Source: JASGCL01 sp965203915
GTDB taxonomy: Bacteria > Pseudomonadota > Alphaproteobacteria > JASGCL01
Direction of reading: 5' to 3'
NCBI GenBank assembly: GCA_965203915.1
Contig: OZ241918.1
Coordinates: 1,240,001 to 1,304,000, forward strand
Length of the DNA: 64,000 bases
Shown here: positions 1-7,823 of the stretch, piece by piece
Layout of the letters: every line of letters starts with the position of its first letter
How positions within the stretch are numbered: the stretch's first letter is position 1
Notes under the pieces: generated by a model
The model's input: only the letters and a program-made list of their open reading frames with translations
Told to the model about the DNA's origin: nothing
Databases searched by the model: none
Position numbers and translations under genes: made by a program

Positions 1-561
1 ACGACACAGGTCAAGCCATTCGCCCTGACGATAAATAGTTAAGACCTCCGTAGCGGGAATCTCCCTCACCCATTCGGCTTTAAAGTTTTCGCCTTGTTTG
101 GTAAAATACTCCACCGCCTGGTCGCGCGACCATTCTTCGCGAATAAATTTTGTATCGGCCTTCATGATGGCGAGCATTTTTTCTTCGATGCGCGCGAAAT
201 CATCGGTGCTTAAAGAATCGGTGGTCGCAAAATCGTAATAAAACCCATCGTCGGTGGCGGGGCCAAAGGTAATCTTTACCCCAGGGAAAATGGCTTGGAC
301 GGCCTCCGCCATCACATGGGCGCAATCGTGACGCAAAATGGACAAGGCCTCTTTCGATTCCGCCGCCGAACGCATCGTGATAATTTCTAACTTGGCGTTT
401 TCCTTCGTAATCGGCAAAGAAATATCTTGTAATGAGCCATCGACCTTTATCGCAATCGCCGCCTTCAACAGGCCAGCACCAATTTTGCCTGCAACCTCGA
501 GCCCCGAAGCAGGTTGGTCAAAAGATAAAACTTTGCCATCGGGCAAATAATAATTAATCAT
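1..561 (-). CDS. thrS: Threonyl-tRNA synthetase, N-terminal 187 residues (cut by window edge)
   Basis: Charges tRNA-Thr with threonine in the cytoplasm. Only the amino-terminal part is present. The reading frame is open from an ATG at 559-561 down to base 1. Residues 1 to about 60 match the TGS domain. The following second additional (editing) domain carries the HxxxH pair of ThrRS at H78 and H82, and the frame ends in LDLCR, the start of the family's LDLCRGPH stretch. It is the last visible gene of a minus-strand run with the two glycosyltransferase-type genes upstream (61-base gap). Identification is firm; the catalytic core lies outside the window. Confidence 0.95.
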   Translation of the reverse strand, partial: MINYYLPDGKVLSFDQPASGLEVAGKIGAGLLKAAIAIKVDGSLQDISLPITKENAKLEIITMRSAAESKEALSILRHDCAHVMAEAVQAIFPGVKITFGPATDDGFYYDFATTDSLSTDDFARIEEKMLAIMKADTKFIREEWSRDQAVEYFTKQGENFKAEWVREIPATEVLTIYRQGEWLDLCR

Positions 562-622
562 GCGTTTTTTTTATTGTTAGCAAAAGCCAATAAACAATTC
601 TACATTTATTGTCTATCTATTC

Positions 623-1624
623 TTAGCGAAAGCTTTTGGGTAATAATTTGGTAATATCCTGTAAACGGATAACATCGGGGTTGGCGCGATAAATAATATG
701 GATGGATTTTTTTAATGGCCCCATGGGTCGAACCACCTGGGGCTGGGCGGGCGGCGTGATAACCACAATGATGGGGATGGTTTTTTTATTTTTTTTATGC
801 TTGCCGCGTTGCGTCATGTTTCTTGCCAAGGCCGCCAAATGGGTAACCCCCGTGTCGTTGCCCACCACCCCATGGGCGTGACGCGCAATGTCAGCAATAT
901 CGCCCAAGGTTGTCTTGCCCACCAAGTTTATACAAGAAGGCACGGTGCGAACAAATTGTTCGGCGCGCAATTTCTCCACAGGGTGTTTGCCGCCGACAAT
1001 CACCGAGAAAATATTTTTTTCTTCTAAAAACTTTGCCACGGCAATATAAATATTCAAGGGCAATATTTGCTTTTTGCGGATCTTGGTGGAGGATCCGCCT
1101 ATCACCAACATAAAAAACTTTTTTCTAAAAAATGGAAATTTTTTTCCCTGCAAATAATCAACATCGGGCGGCAGCACGTGCCTGATGCCCGCATAAGAAA
1201 GTTGTTGGTCAAATCGTTCCACCGCATGCAATTTTTGACGTTGTTTGTTTTTGTCTTGCCATATATTTTTTACCAAACCGTTCCATAATGGTTTTACCAA
1301 CAGCCATCTGTATAGGCGCGCCGTGTAGCCCGAAGTTTGCAAGTCATAAACCCGTTGATAATTGCGCAGCCACAGGGTGATGATTAAACGGGGCCAGCAC
1401 CAGTAATGTTTTCTAACCGCTTGCAAGAAATTTATTTTTGTTTTGTTATATTTCTTGCCATAAGATATCATGGTCTTTAACAAAGGAACCATGTTGGGTT
1501 CGGTCAAAATGGTAATTTCTTCACCCCTATGCCGCTCTATGATTGCTCTTACCTGACCGCTGGCTAATAAAACGTCGCCCAATGCACCAAATTTGATAAT
1601 TAAAATTTTCTTTTTATTTTTCAT
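623..1624 (-). CDS. Glycosyltransferase family 9 (heptosyltransferase-like)
   Basis: A 333-residue protein of the ADP-heptose:LPS heptosyltransferase superfamily (GT9), which adds sugars to lipopolysaccharide core on the inner face of the inner membrane. The N-terminus has the family's KFGALGDVLLASG glycine-rich start. The middle has the GGSSTKIRKKQ substrate-loop equivalent and PLNIYIAVAKFL. The C-terminal half has VGNDTGVTHLAA, the diagnostic nucleotide-sugar motif. The acceptor and sugar cannot be read from sequence. It lies 17 bases downstream of a TPR/GT9-like gene on the same strand, suggesting joint action on one glycan, and 61 bases upstream of thrS. The C-terminal third is rich in lysine, which is unusual but not disqualifying. 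Confidence 0.85.
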   Translation of the reverse strand: MKNKKKILIIKFGALGDVLLASGQVRAIIERHRGEEITILTEPNMVPLLKTMISYGKKYNKTKINFLQAVRKHYWCWPRLIITLWLRNYQRVYDLQTSGYTARLYRWLLVKPLWNGLVKNIWQDKNKQRQKLHAVERFDQQLSYAGIRHVLPPDVDYLQGKKFPFFRKKFFMLVIGGSSTKIRKKQILPLNIYIAVAKFLEEKNIFSVIVGGKHPVEKLRAEQFVRTVPSCINLVGKTTLGDIADIARHAHGVVGNDTGVTHLAALARNMTQRGKHKKNKKTIPIIVVITPPAQPQVVRPMGPLKKSIHIIYRANPDVIRLQDITKLLPKSFR

Positions 1625-1641
1625 TCACTTACTCTCAATAT

Positions 1642-3126
1642 TTAGGTTTGCAAAAATTTTTCAAGGTTTTTCTTTACTGCAACAAGGGGCTCTTGCCAAG
1701 TATTTTCTACCTGCTGGTGAAAAATTTCCATAAACCTCGGATACCACCAGGAGTTGTTGTAAGAATGATCCCGCCATTTCCAATCGGTCATGTAGGGCGA
1801 CAGCAAGAAAACCTTCTTGCCCAGCGCGCCCGCCAAATGGGCAAAACTGGTATCAACCGATATAACCAAGTCTATTTGCTGTAGCAACATCGCGCTATCT
1901 GCAAAATCACTGACCTGGGTTGTAACATCCCGCAGCAAAGATTGAAAGCCCGCCTTGGCTATATCCATTTTTGCCTCGCCCATTTGAAAAGAAAAGAAAT
2001 TTGCTCGACAAGATAGCACGGGCAGGAAATCTTTTATATCGATGGAGCGTTCTTTCGCCCCCTCGCCAAATTTTCCCGTCGCCCACACCAAGGCAATATT
2101 TTTATAATGGGTATTATGCGGCGGCAAATACTTCTGCTGAGTTTGTGGCGCGATGGGCGTATCAAGATAGGGCAGGTCGACAGGGAAATCTTTCTCTTCC
2201 AACCGCAAATGAAATGGCAGGCTGGTCAATTGCAGCCAATAATCAAAAACGGGAGTCTGGTCGGGCGGCAACAATTCAATGTCTTTGAATAAAGAGCAAC
2301 CAGAAAAAAACCTTCTTTGTTCGGGTCGCGCTTCAAAAATAATATGTTGGCAGTATTTTTTTAATAGCGGTAAAAATCGCACGAACATGATGTTATCACC
2401 CAAACCTTGGTCGCCGACCACTAGTAATGTTTTCTGCTTGATTGCTTTATTGTTATCTAACAAGCGAAAGGGAATTTTTTTATCGGCGGCGTGATAAGGT
2501 TTTTGCTCGAACCCCTCCCCCGCAAAATGAAAACGGTTTTCATAATAAGCAAAACCTTGGGCGTAATCACCTATTTGCAAATGCGAAAACATTTGATATT
2601 TTTCCAAGGCTGTTTCTTGTTTGGCGGTGCGCTCGGGGTATTGTTTCAGCAAGCCTTCCAACGACTTTGTTTCCTCAACATAATCGCTGTAGCGTCTTTC
2701 CCTTTTGGCAAGGTAAGCCAAAGCGATCTGACTTCTTACCTTGTCGGCCATCGCAACGCCGTTGTTTTGCGTCAACCAAACATGGTCTGGCTTGGCGCGG
2801 CGACGTTCGTTTAATATGTCGTAGAGGCGCGCACGATTCACCCGCGCCATCATATATTGTTCGCGATGGTTTGGGCGATGTTGCAATAAAAAAATAATAC
2901 GATTGGTGATATAGATGGCCGCCCAATATTTTTTTAATTCGGTTAAACAAAATCCCAAACGGCTTAGAAGGAAAAGCATCATTTCCTCTTGCTCGCTTCC
3001 TTGAGCGGTGTTTGATACTTCAAGCTGGCGCAGGGCTTGGGAAAAAAAATTCTTTCCACCTTCCCAATTCTTTTCGCCAATCGCCTTCAAGCCTTTATCA
3101 ACAAGCGCGGCAACAGAATTTTCCAT
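1642..3126 (-). CDS. TPR-repeat protein with glycosyltransferase-9-like C-terminal domain
   Basis: A 494-residue two-part protein. Residues 1 to about 210 are helical and TPR-like (KGLKAIGEKNWEGGKNFFSQAL, then further repeats with aromatic/Ala positions). From about residue 230 there is a GT-B-type domain with VVGDQGLGDNIMFVRFLP, the phosphate-binding start seen in TPR/GT fusions, and DLVISVDTSFAHLAGALGKKVFLL, the GT9-like signature. Such fusions are common in alphaproteobacteria and are usually annotated only as tetratricopeptide proteins with a glycosyltransferase domain. Substrate unknown. It sits between the multicopper oxidase gene (31-base gap) and the GT9 gene (17-base gap) on one strand. 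The ATG at 3126 is the only good start. Confidence 0.75.
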   Translation of the reverse strand: MENSVAALVDKGLKAIGEKNWEGGKNFFSQALRQLEVSNTAQGSEQEEMMLFLLSRLGFCLTELKKYWAAIYITNRIIFLLQHRPNHREQYMMARVNRARLYDILNERRRAKPDHVWLTQNNGVAMADKVRSQIALAYLAKRERRYSDYVEETKSLEGLLKQYPERTAKQETALEKYQMFSHLQIGDYAQGFAYYENRFHFAGEGFEQKPYHAADKKIPFRLLDNNKAIKQKTLLVVGDQGLGDNIMFVRFLPLLKKYCQHIIFEARPEQRRFFSGCSLFKDIELLPPDQTPVFDYWLQLTSLPFHLRLEEKDFPVDLPYLDTPIAPQTQQKYLPPHNTHYKNIALVWATGKFGEGAKERSIDIKDFLPVLSCRANFFSFQMGEAKMDIAKAGFQSLLRDVTTQVSDFADSAMLLQQIDLVISVDTSFAHLAGALGKKVFLLSPYMTDWKWRDHSYNNSWWYPRFMEIFHQQVENTWQEPLVAVKKNLEKFLQT

Positions 3127-3157
3127 CTATTCTTTTGGATTTATTTTTTGACGAAAA

Positions 3158-4861
3158 TTATTCTACAACATTAATAATGGCCATCATACCTTTATCTTCA
3201 TGCTCTAAAATATGACAATGGATCATGCGGGGGCCAACGTGATCCTGCTTCATGCGTAACACCACTTTCTCACCAGGTTGCACCAACACTGTATCTTGCC
3301 ATGAAATATAAGGCGGCTTGCTTACCTTGCCGTTTAATTCGTGGCTGATAACTTGAAATTGTCCGCCATGTATATGCAATGGATGGGTCATGTCGCTGCG
3401 GTTAATGATGGTCCATTCTTCCACCGTGCCCTTTTTGCTAACATAATCAAATCTTTTTGGATCAAATTTTTTGCCATTGATGGAAACATCTTCCAACACG
3501 CCCGTCAATTCTAATTTTTTCTTAATATTGGTGGCGGGCAAGGGCGCAATGGTTCTTAATTTGGTGGGCAAGGTAACGGGGGGCAATGGCACCACATCGG
3601 TCAGCTTAATTGTGAGCAAAGGATTTTTTACCCCAACTTCCATCCCTGGCATGCCGCCCGCCTCGCCACTCTTCGTTTCCATACTAGCCATATCGTGGCC
3701 ATTCATATCCATCCCAGCCATGTCGTGTCCATTCATATTCATGCCACCCATAGCGCCAGCCGTTTGGGTGTTTTCTATCAATTTTGGGTTTTCTTCGAAT
3801 ACCGTAAAAATATCGCCAGCCTTACCATCAAACCGCACCACCACTTCGCGCCGTTCGGCCGCCGACAGCAATGCGCCATTTTTTAAGACATAAGGATGAG
3901 CAATAAGCCCACCGTCAGTCCCCACCAAATAAGTGTTAAGGTCGGGCGTCGTAGCATCCACTCCCTTTTTAAAAGAAATATTGATAAACCGTGCGTTGGT
4001 TGCATTCCATAAACGGAAGCGCATCGTGCTGCCAGGGGCAACCTTCAACACGGGTTGCACAACCCCATTTACCAACAGGGTTTCACCCATCCGACCATGT
4101 TGCCAATCCATCTTGTTATCGACCGATATTTTGCCGTTATCTAGCCTGATGCCAGTAATAAAAATATTTTCTTCTGCTATACCCAATTTTTTTAAAGGAT
4201 CATTCTTGCTACGCACCAACATGGGCCCTGCCAGGCCCGAGGCGGCTTGCTCGGCCGAACGAAGATGCGGGTGCGGGTGATACCAATAATTCCCCTCCAT
4301 CCCTTCGGGCAAATCAAATTCATAAATGCGCGATGTGTTTGATTTCACCACATCCATCGGGTTGCCATCTTGGCTCGGCGGGATAGGCAACCCATGGAAA
4401 TGCACCGTGGTCTCGCTGCTCAATTTGTTGGTAAAGTTTATTTTGACATGGGTGCCCGCCACCACATCGATGAGTGGCCCAGGCGATTGCCCGTTATAAA
4501 GCATGAAGTTGGTAGCCTGCTGAAATAATCGCGAAGGTTTGGCGGCGACATATTTGATACGCGCCGTCAGGTCGGCCATAAAAATGGCGGGGTCCTTGCT
4601 TTGATTTTGTAAGGGCATCAAGGGACGAAAATCCGCGCCAGGATTCAAAGAAAAATTTCTTAAGGCCGCGGGCGAGTCGCGATGCAAGGCTTCATCCAGC
4701 CACTGCTTGATGCTCCCTTGCCCCGTGCTTAAATAAAAAATAACGACCGCGAAGGCAATCATCGCAACCAACAGCGTGGTTGGCGCGCCGCGCCGACCAC
4801 GAAAGGATTTGTTCCTTATATAATTTTTCAAGAATTTTTTTAAAGAATTTTTAAAAGCCAT
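3158..4861 (-). CDS. Multicopper oxidase (CueO/CopA-like) with Met-rich insert
   Basis: A three-domain copper oxidase, about 567 residues from this start, expected in the periplasm, where such enzymes oxidise Cu(I) or organic substrates with O2. The copper ligands are all present: HFH (154-156), HPHPH (195-199), HPLHIH (493-498) and HCHILEH (548-554) followed by a Met axial position. The N-terminus has a basic RGRR stretch before a hydrophobic segment, resembling a Tat-type signal or anchor. A Met/His-rich loop (about 371-407: repeated NGHDMAGMDM-type units) resembles the copper-binding loop of CueO, which favours a copper-tolerance role. The frame stays open to ATGs at 4888 and 4951; the 4888 ATG has a distant GAGAGG, so the start is uncertain. 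No copper-export partner is adjacent. Confidence 0.88.
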   Translation of the reverse strand: MAFKNSLKKFLKNYIRNKSFRGRRGAPTTLLVAMIAFAVVIFYLSTGQGSIKQWLDEALHRDSPAALRNFSLNPGADFRPLMPLQNQSKDPAIFMADLTARIKYVAAKPSRLFQQATNFMLYNGQSPGPLIDVVAGTHVKINFTNKLSSETTVHFHGLPIPPSQDGNPMDVVKSNTSRIYEFDLPEGMEGNYWYHPHPHLRSAEQAASGLAGPMLVRSKNDPLKKLGIAEENIFITGIRLDNGKISVDNKMDWQHGRMGETLLVNGVVQPVLKVAPGSTMRFRLWNATNARFINISFKKGVDATTPDLNTYLVGTDGGLIAHPYVLKNGALLSAAERREVVVRFDGKAGDIFTVFEENPKLIENTQTAGAMGGMNMNGHDMAGMDMNGHDMASMETKSGEAGGMPGMEVGVKNPLLTIKLTDVVPLPPVTLPTKLRTIAPLPATNIKKKLELTGVLEDVSINGKKFDPKRFDYVSKKGTVEEWTIINRSDMTHPLHIHGGQFQVISHELNGKVSKPPYISWQDTVLVQPGEKVVLRMKQDHVGPRMIHCHILEHEDKGMMAIINVVE

Positions 4862-5010
4862 AGCACAGCTGTTATAAAACCAAACCATGATATTGTCAAA
4901 CATCCTCTCGCTATCATAGCATGACTTTCGCGGACATAGATTTGCCATCAAAACTTATGTTCGCCGCAACCAAGCAATATGAATGGATAAAAAAATTACA
5001 TTTTTTCGGC

Positions 5011-5016
5011 TTGACA
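5011..5016 (+). promoter_or_regulatory. Possible -35 element of the rpsP promoter
   Basis: A perfect TTGACA lies 72 bases upstream of the rpsP ATG in the gap after the divergent oxidase gene. No good -10 hexamer sits 16-18 bases downstream, so only the -35 half is supported. The rest of the gap 4862-5087 shows nothing else I can name. Confidence 0.3.
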
Positions 5017-5087
5017 TTATTGGTGTTTCATGGCAGGAACGCTAGCAGCAAGCAATTTGCGAATAATGTAAAAACAAAAGAAAAAAA

Positions 5088-5564
5088 ATGTCTGTTAGAT
5101 TACGTCTCGCCCGTGGTGGCACAAAAAAACGCCCTTATTATCGTTTGGTCGCCGCGACCAAAACCCGCGCGCGCGATGGAAAATTTTTGGAACGCATTGG
5201 CAGTTATAACCCCATGCTTGCCAGCAACGACCCGAAGCGGGTTATCATTGATATTGAACGCGCCAAATATTGGCTGTCGGTCGGGGCGCAACCATCGGAA
5301 CGGGTTGCTATTTTTTTAAGCCAACAAGGTTTGGTAGAATTTGATAAAAAAGAAAAGGCAAAAAATCAAACCAAGCAAAATATGCCACGTGCCAAAACAT
5401 TAGCAAAATTAGAAGATGCAAAAAAAGCCGCCGAAGAAGCGACAAAAAAAGCGGCTGAGGAGGCGGCAAAACCTGCTGCTGTTGAAGCCCCTGCGGCTGA
5501 AGTGGCCGCGCCTGAGGTTGCTGCGGCACCCGAATCGCCCGCTACCGAAAATAAGCCCTCTTAA
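5088..5564 (+). CDS. rpsP: 30S ribosomal protein S16 with long Ala/Glu/Lys tail
   Basis: Small-subunit ribosomal protein. Residues 1 to about 82 are an intact S16 core (MSVRLRLARGGTKKRPYYRLV at the start, then RIGSYNP and the W-L-x-x-GAQPSE segment). After that comes a tail of about 75 residues made of Lys, Ala, Glu and Pro (AKKAAEEATKKAAEEAAKPA), so the protein is 158 residues against about 80-90 in most bacteria. Tails of this kind are known in alphaproteobacterial S16. The gene normally heads an rpsP-rimM-trmD-rplS operon; here it stands alone between a divergent multicopper oxidase gene and an outer-membrane protein gene. Confidence 0.97.
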   Translation: MSVRLRLARGGTKKRPYYRLVAATKTRARDGKFLERIGSYNPMLASNDPKRVIIDIERAKYWLSVGAQPSERVAIFLSQQGLVEFDKKEKAKNQTKQNMPRAKTLAKLEDAKKAAEEATKKAAEEAAKPAAVEAPAAEVAAPEVAAAPESPATENKPS

Positions 5565-5588
5565 TATAGCTTACAATTGGTAAGCACT

Positions 5589-5613
5589 TGTATCATTTGA
5601 ATAAAATGATACA
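5589..5613. other. Hairpin downstream of rpsP
   Basis: A perfect 10-bp inverted repeat (TGTATCATTT / AAATGATACA) with a 5-base loop begins 24 bases after the rpsP stop. No U-run follows on either strand, so it is not a classical intrinsic terminator; it may protect the transcript's 3' end. The remaining bases up to 5747 show nothing recognisable. Confidence 0.5.
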
Positions 5614-5747
5614 GAGCAACAAGCCTATAAGTTATGAGAAAACTAGGCTAAGGGGATGGCAATAAGTAAAAAATTCATTTATGATGCGCCGATGATAAAA
5701 CCCATCAACTATTACCAATCAAAAAATTCTATTTAAAAAGTTTCTGC

Positions 5748-6488
5748 ATGTTCGTTACCAAAAAAATATCCCCGCTATTTTTTTATCGCCAACAAAAATT
5801 TGGCACAAGGTTTGTGGCAACTATTTGTTTTTTAACTTCGTCGCTTATTGCCGCCCCCATCAACCAGGCGAAGGCCGAAGCGGTCATTCAATGGGACATG
5901 GGGGTTGCGGTCCCTTTGGGTAATGTAACCTACACCAGCACCGCCACCCCGCTGGTTCCTGAAGCACCCGTGTTTTTTCAAACGACGCTGGCGGCTGGTT
6001 ATCGCTTTAATATCAGGCCTTGGTTTTTCATTGCCCCCATGGGCTATTATCGTCTAACCGCTGGGGTTTTGGAATATCGCGATACCTATCCATCGCAGGC
6101 CCAAGCCGTCGGCGTTATCCAAAACCATTTTTATCAACACCAATTCCTCGGCAATGACTTGGCGGCGGGGTTTGATATTGGCTTCGTGATTAAGCGGTGG
6201 ACCATTACTTCGGGGTTTTATGTCGGTGGGCGTTATAGCCTTACACAATTTAACGACAGGGACTTTGCCACCCGCACCCTGCTATCGCCCGCGCATCCAT
6301 GGGTCAGTGCTGGCTGGCAACTTATTTTGAATCCACGCCTATCGGTTGATTATCGCATCGTTGATAATATTGACCTTGGTGGCTCGGTCGATTATAGTTT
6401 TACCACCAAAACCATACCGCAAAATAATAACCCCGCGGCGCAACAAGATTTTATTAACGCGGGCCTGCGTGCTACCTTCCATTTTTAA
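5748..6488 (+). CDS. Predicted outer-membrane beta-barrel protein, unknown function
   Basis: A 246-residue protein that I cannot place in a named family. A long basic N-terminus is followed by a hydrophobic stretch (about 22-36) ending near QAKAEA, a plausible signal peptidase site close to residue 43. The mature part alternates polar and aromatic residues in short strands (for example WFFIAPMGYYRL, ITSGFYVGGRYSL, RLSVDYRIVDNIDLGGSVDYSF) and ends in ATFHF with C-terminal phenylalanine, the usual beta-barrel insertion signal. Size suggests an 8-10 stranded barrel. Ribosome binding is weak before the ATG. It is monocistronic as far as can be seen. Confidence 0.6.
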   Translation: MFVTKKISPLFFYRQQKFGTRFVATICFLTSSLIAAPINQAKAEAVIQWDMGVAVPLGNVTYTSTATPLVPEAPVFFQTTLAAGYRFNIRPWFFIAPMGYYRLTAGVLEYRDTYPSQAQAVGVIQNHFYQHQFLGNDLAAGFDIGFVIKRWTITSGFYVGGRYSLTQFNDRDFATRTLLSPAHPWVSAGWQLILNPRLSVDYRIVDNIDLGGSVDYSFTTKTIPQNNNPAAQQDFINAGLRATFHF

Positions 6489-6514
6489 TCATTTTTATCA
6501 GCTTATTTATTTTT

Positions 6515-6554
6515 AATAACGCCCAATAATGCCCAATAACGCCCAATAACTCCC
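6515..6554. repeat. Four tandem 10-base repeats abutting the allantoinase start
   Basis: Four head-to-tail copies of AATAAYKCCC (AATAACGCCC, AATAATGCCC, AATAACGCCC, AATAACTCCC) fill the 40 bases immediately before the ATG at 6555. Copies 1 and 3 are identical and copies 2 and 4 each differ from them by one base. The array occupies the place where a Shine-Dalgarno sequence should be, and none is visible. Confidence 0.9.
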
Positions 6555-7508
6555 ATGGACAATAAAAAAACCTCCCCTGTTATTGCAGGCAACAACGGGC
6601 CAAGCGATAATTATCCCAGGGACCTTATTGGTTATGGCCAAAATACGCCCAAGGTTATTTGGCCAAACGGGGCGCGGATCGCTATCCAAGTTGTCATGAA
6701 TTATGAGGAAGGCGGCGAAAATTGCATCCTGCATGGCGATAAGGCATCGGAAGCATTCTTGTCAGAAATTGTTTCAGCCCAAATGTTAGAGGGGGTTCGC
6801 CATATCAGCATGGAAAGTATTTATGAATATGGTTCGCGTGCAGGGGTATGGCGATTGTTGCAATTATTTCGTGATAAGCAAATTCCTATCACCGTCTATG
6901 GCGTGGCAACCGCCATGGCACGCCACGGCGCGGTGATTGAACAATGTTTAAAAGACGGCCACGAAATTGCCAGCCACGGCTACAAATGGATCAATTATCA
7001 ATATGTGTCGCAGGCGGAAGAAAAAGAACATTTGGAAATGGCTATCGAATTACATAAAAAAATTACGGGCGAGCGACCATTGGGTTGGTACACGGGCCGC
7101 ACCAGCCCCAACACGCGTGCATTGGTCGCGGCGGAGGGTGGATTTTTATACGATGCCGACGATTACAGCGACGATTTGCCATTTTGGTCGCGAGTCGTGA
7201 ATAAACCGCATCTTATCGTGCCCTATACGCTGGATAGCAACGACATGCGTTTTGCCGCGGTGCAGGGTTTTAACACGGGCGATCATTTTTTTGCTTATCT
7301 AAAAGATGCCTTTGATTGTTTGTATGAGGAAGGTGCCACCGCCCCCAAAATGCTATCCATCGGGCTTCATTGCCGATTGGTGGGTCGCCCAGGGCGTATC
7401 CAAGGCTTAAAAAAATTCTTTGATTACGCGCAACAACATGACAAGGTATGGTTTGCAAAACGGATAGAGATTGCCCAACATTGGCATAAGAATCATCCAG
7501 CTCCATAA
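6555..7508 (+). CDS. puuE: PuuE-type allantoinase / polysaccharide deacetylase-family hydrolase
   Basis: A 317-residue cytoplasmic protein of the NodB/polysaccharide-deacetylase fold, closest to PuuE, the cofactor-independent allantoinase that opens allantoin to allantoate in purine/urate breakdown. Support: YPRDLIGYGQNTPKVIWPNG near residue 19, QVVMNYEEGGENCILHGD, YEYGSRAGVWRLL, GHEIASHGYKWINY and GWYTGRTSPNTR, all in the expected order, with length typical of the family (about 300). The N-terminal 18 residues are extra. No other ureide genes are nearby, so the physiological substrate is inferred from homology only. The start codon directly follows a 10-base tandem array and lacks a Shine-Dalgarno sequence. 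Confidence 0.82.
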   Translation: MDNKKTSPVIAGNNGPSDNYPRDLIGYGQNTPKVIWPNGARIAIQVVMNYEEGGENCILHGDKASEAFLSEIVSAQMLEGVRHISMESIYEYGSRAGVWRLLQLFRDKQIPITVYGVATAMARHGAVIEQCLKDGHEIASHGYKWINYQYVSQAEEKEHLEMAIELHKKITGERPLGWYTGRTSPNTRALVAAEGGFLYDADDYSDDLPFWSRVVNKPHLIVPYTLDSNDMRFAAVQGFNTGDHFFAYLKDAFDCLYEEGATAPKMLSIGLHCRLVGRPGRIQGLKKFFDYAQQHDKVWFAKRIEIAQHWHKNHPAP

Positions 7509-7628
7509 ACATCCACCAATGAATGTTTTTTTTACTTATGGTTTTTCATATCATTTTAATATAGTTTTAAGGTTGCAAGATAGGGATTTTTTAGCTACAG
7601 CAAAAACTGTAAGCGAGCTTATATTTTT

Positions 7629-7703
7629 TCCGCGGTAGCTCAGTGGTAGAGCAATCGGCTGTTAACCGGTTGGCCGTAGGTTCGAATCCTACCCGCGGAG
7701 CCA
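7629..7703 (+). tRNA. tRNA-Asn (GTT)
   Basis: A complete 75-base cloverleaf: acceptor TCCGCGG/CCGCGGA (7 bp), D-arm with AGCTCAGTGGTAGAGC, anticodon stem around loop CTGTTAA (anticodon GTT), T-loop GTTCGAATC, discriminator G and encoded CCA. It stands alone, 120 bases after the allantoinase gene. Confidence 0.97.
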
Positions 7704-7746
7704 TTTTCTTCTAAAATCTTGCGACAGTTTTTACCTCATTTTTTTT

Positions 7747-7780
7747 TACCCATTGTATTTTTTACGAGAAAAAATGGGTA
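7747..7780. other. Stem-loop after tRNA-Asn
   Basis: TACCCATT and AATGGGTA form an 8-bp stem 43 bases after the tRNA, extended inward by T-rich/A-rich pairing. A short T run (GGAATTTTTAGG) follows on the plus strand, so a weak terminator for the tRNA transcript is possible. Confidence 0.35.
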
Positions 7781-7823
7781 GGAATTTTTAGGACATGCTC
7801 GCCAACGATTTTAAACGCAACCC

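Noticed and set aside
2442..2897. 151-codon open frame on the plus strand
   Set aside because: Antisense to the TPR/glycosyltransferase gene; composition without any family motif.
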